Below, one piece after another: positions 5,361 through 6,045 of a stretch of 6,045 bases of DNA. Both the position numbers and the translations under genes were made by a program. The notes below the pieces were generated by a model, which saw only the letters and a list, made by a program, of their open reading frames with translations, was not told where the DNA came from and ran no database searches. The stretch spans positions 1 through 6,045 of the forward strand of contig JACQTN010000154.1 in the NCBI GenBank assembly GCA_016210785.1, read 5' to 3'. This DNA is from Armatimonadota bacterium. GTDB taxonomy: Bacteria; Sysuimicrobiota; Sysuimicrobiia; Sysuimicrobiales; JACQTN01. Within the stretch, counting starts at the first letter, position 1. Every line of letters starts with the position of its first letter.

Positions 5361-5446
5361 CTAACCCCTCTCCCGCCACAGGTGAGGGCCGGCGTGTGGC
5401 CCTCTCTGTACCCCTCTCCCTCTGGGAGAGGGTAGGGTGAGGGGGG
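5361..5446. repeat. Dispersed hairpin repeat (CCCTCTCCC/GGGAGAGGG type) inside the operon
   Basis: CCCTCTCCC (5412-5420) and GGGAGAGGG (5424-5432) form a perfect 9-bp stem with loop TCT. GAGGGCC (5384-5390) and GGCCCTC (5398-5404) form a second 7-bp stem. A second copy of CCCTCTCCC at 5366-5374 could compete for the same partner. The outer edges read CTAACCCCTCTCCC and GGGTAGGGTGAGGGG. This wording, with its CCCTCACCCTA-like end, is what I know from short dispersed palindromic repeats in many GC-rich genomes. It fills most of the gap between the ATPase stop and the permease. Confidence 0.7.
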
Positions 5447-6045
5447 AGTCGCGGTTCACGGTGAGAGGTCTTCCCGGCACTCCTAGCCCGCGCTGGCGCA
5501 AGGTCGCCTCCGACCTGTGGGGCAACCGGACCCGCACCATCCTGGTGGTGCTGTCCATCGCCGTCGGCGTCTTCGCCGTCGGCATGATCGCCGGCTCCAG
5601 CGTCATCATGACGCGGGACCTGCGCGCCGCCTACGCCGCCACCAATCCCTCCAGCGGGCAGATCTACACGCGGGACGCCTTCGACGAGGACCTGGTCAAC
5701 GCGATCCGGCGCATGCGTGGCGTGCGGGAGGCGGAGGGCCGGCGCACGGTGGCCGTGCGCTACCAGGCCGGCCCGGACCAGTGGAAGGAGATGCAACTCA
5801 TCGCCCTGCGCGACTACAAGGACATCCGCGTCAACAAGATCTCGCCGAAAGCGGGGGCCTGGCCGCCGCCCGACCGGCAGGTGCTGCTGGAGCGCTCCTC
5901 CGCCTGCGCCATGCGCGCCCGCGTGGGCGACACGGTCCTCATCGAGGTGCCCGATGGGAAGCGCCGGTCCATGCGCGTGGCGGGCATCGTGCACGACCTG
6001 AGCCAGATCGCCACCTTCTTCCGCGGCCTGGCCTACGGGTACATC
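5437..6045 (+). CDS. FtsX/MacB-family ABC permease, N-terminal part
   Basis: The first 203 residues are in the window and the gene runs off the 3' edge. After a basic cytoplasmic start (PRWRKVASDLWGNRTRT) comes a first membrane helix at about 35-55 (ILVVLSIAVGVFAVGMIAG). The beginning of the extracytoplasmic MacB-type domain follows (RDLRAAYAATNPSSGQIYTR, then DAFDEDLVNAIRRMRGVREA and VGDTVLIEVPDGKRRSMRVAGIVHD). This is the standard layout for permeases paired with LolD/MacB ATPases, and the gene follows its ATPase on the same strand. The start is uncertain. GTG 5437 has GGAG 8 bases upstream, contributed by the repeat at 5361-5446. GTG 5461 has only a distant GGGGGGAG. A stop at 5383-5385 closes the frame upstream, and the first in-frame ATG (5584) lies inside the first helix. 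The remaining helices lie outside the window. Confidence 0.88.
   Translation, partial: MRGESRFTVRGLPGTPSPRWRKVASDLWGNRTRTILVVLSIAVGVFAVGMIAGSSVIMTRDLRAAYAATNPSSGQIYTRDAFDEDLVNAIRRMRGVREAEGRRTVAVRYQAGPDQWKEMQLIALRDYKDIRVNKISPKAGAWPPPDRQVLLERSSACAMRARVGDTVLIEVPDGKRRSMRVAGIVHDLSQIATFFRGLAYGYI

Noticed and set aside
5361..5446. Repeat as a CRISPR array or intrinsic terminator
   Set aside because: There are no regularly spaced identical units with spacers, and no T-tract follows the hairpins. The open operon downstream argues against a terminator.

Overview
The window is very GC-rich, with strong G/C at third codon positions, many GTG starts and purine-rich Shine-Dalgarno sites. It reads as a high-GC bacterium. 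The mix of genes (a MacB-type ATPase carrying a cyclic-nucleotide-binding-like domain, a small clan AA aspartic protease, an AbrB/PIN toxin-antitoxin pair and a DUF6448 protein) would fit Chloroflexota or a neighbouring deep lineage. That placement is a guess; nothing in the window fixes the phylum.

Layout from left to right. Positions 1-1139 are on the minus strand: a six-helix cation diffusion facilitator (CDF) metal transporter, broken by a one-base indel in a G run near 422-425, followed by the start of a DUF6448-type protein that leaves the window at base 1. Positions 1140-1368 are a divergent intergenic region with two strong hairpins and an extended -10 promoter. That promoter sits exactly where a leaderless transcript would start at the GTG of a 118-residue retropepsin-like protease (1369-1725, plus strand), which is followed by a hairpin and T-tract terminator (1804-1851). 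Positions 1899-3008 (minus strand) encode a polytopic, histidine-bearing membrane protein that loosely resembles NnrS. Upstream of it on the same strand is a compact toxin-antitoxin module: an AbrB-type antitoxin and a PIN-domain toxin overlapping by 83 bases, driven by a near-consensus sigma70-type promoter (3811-3839).

Positions 3841-4174 hold no gene I can defend, only hairpins and one doubtful small ORF. From 4175 the plus strand carries an export-type or mechanotransmission-type ABC system: a MacB/LolD-like ATPase fused to a C-terminal cyclic-nucleotide-binding-like domain (4175-5353), then the N-terminus of its FtsX/MacB-family permease (5437 to the window end). A dispersed, hairpin-rich repeat of the CCCTCTCCC/GGGAGAGGG kind lies between these two genes and appears to supply the permease's ribosome binding site. 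A perfect 12-bp inverted repeat lies in the first codons of the ATPase gene.

The most unusual items are the ATPase-cNMP fusion whose phosphate-binding cassette lacks the usual arginine, the perfect palindrome at its 5' end, the repeat inserted inside the operon, and the long coding overlap in the toxin-antitoxin pair. I found no CRISPR array, tRNA, rRNA or transposase.
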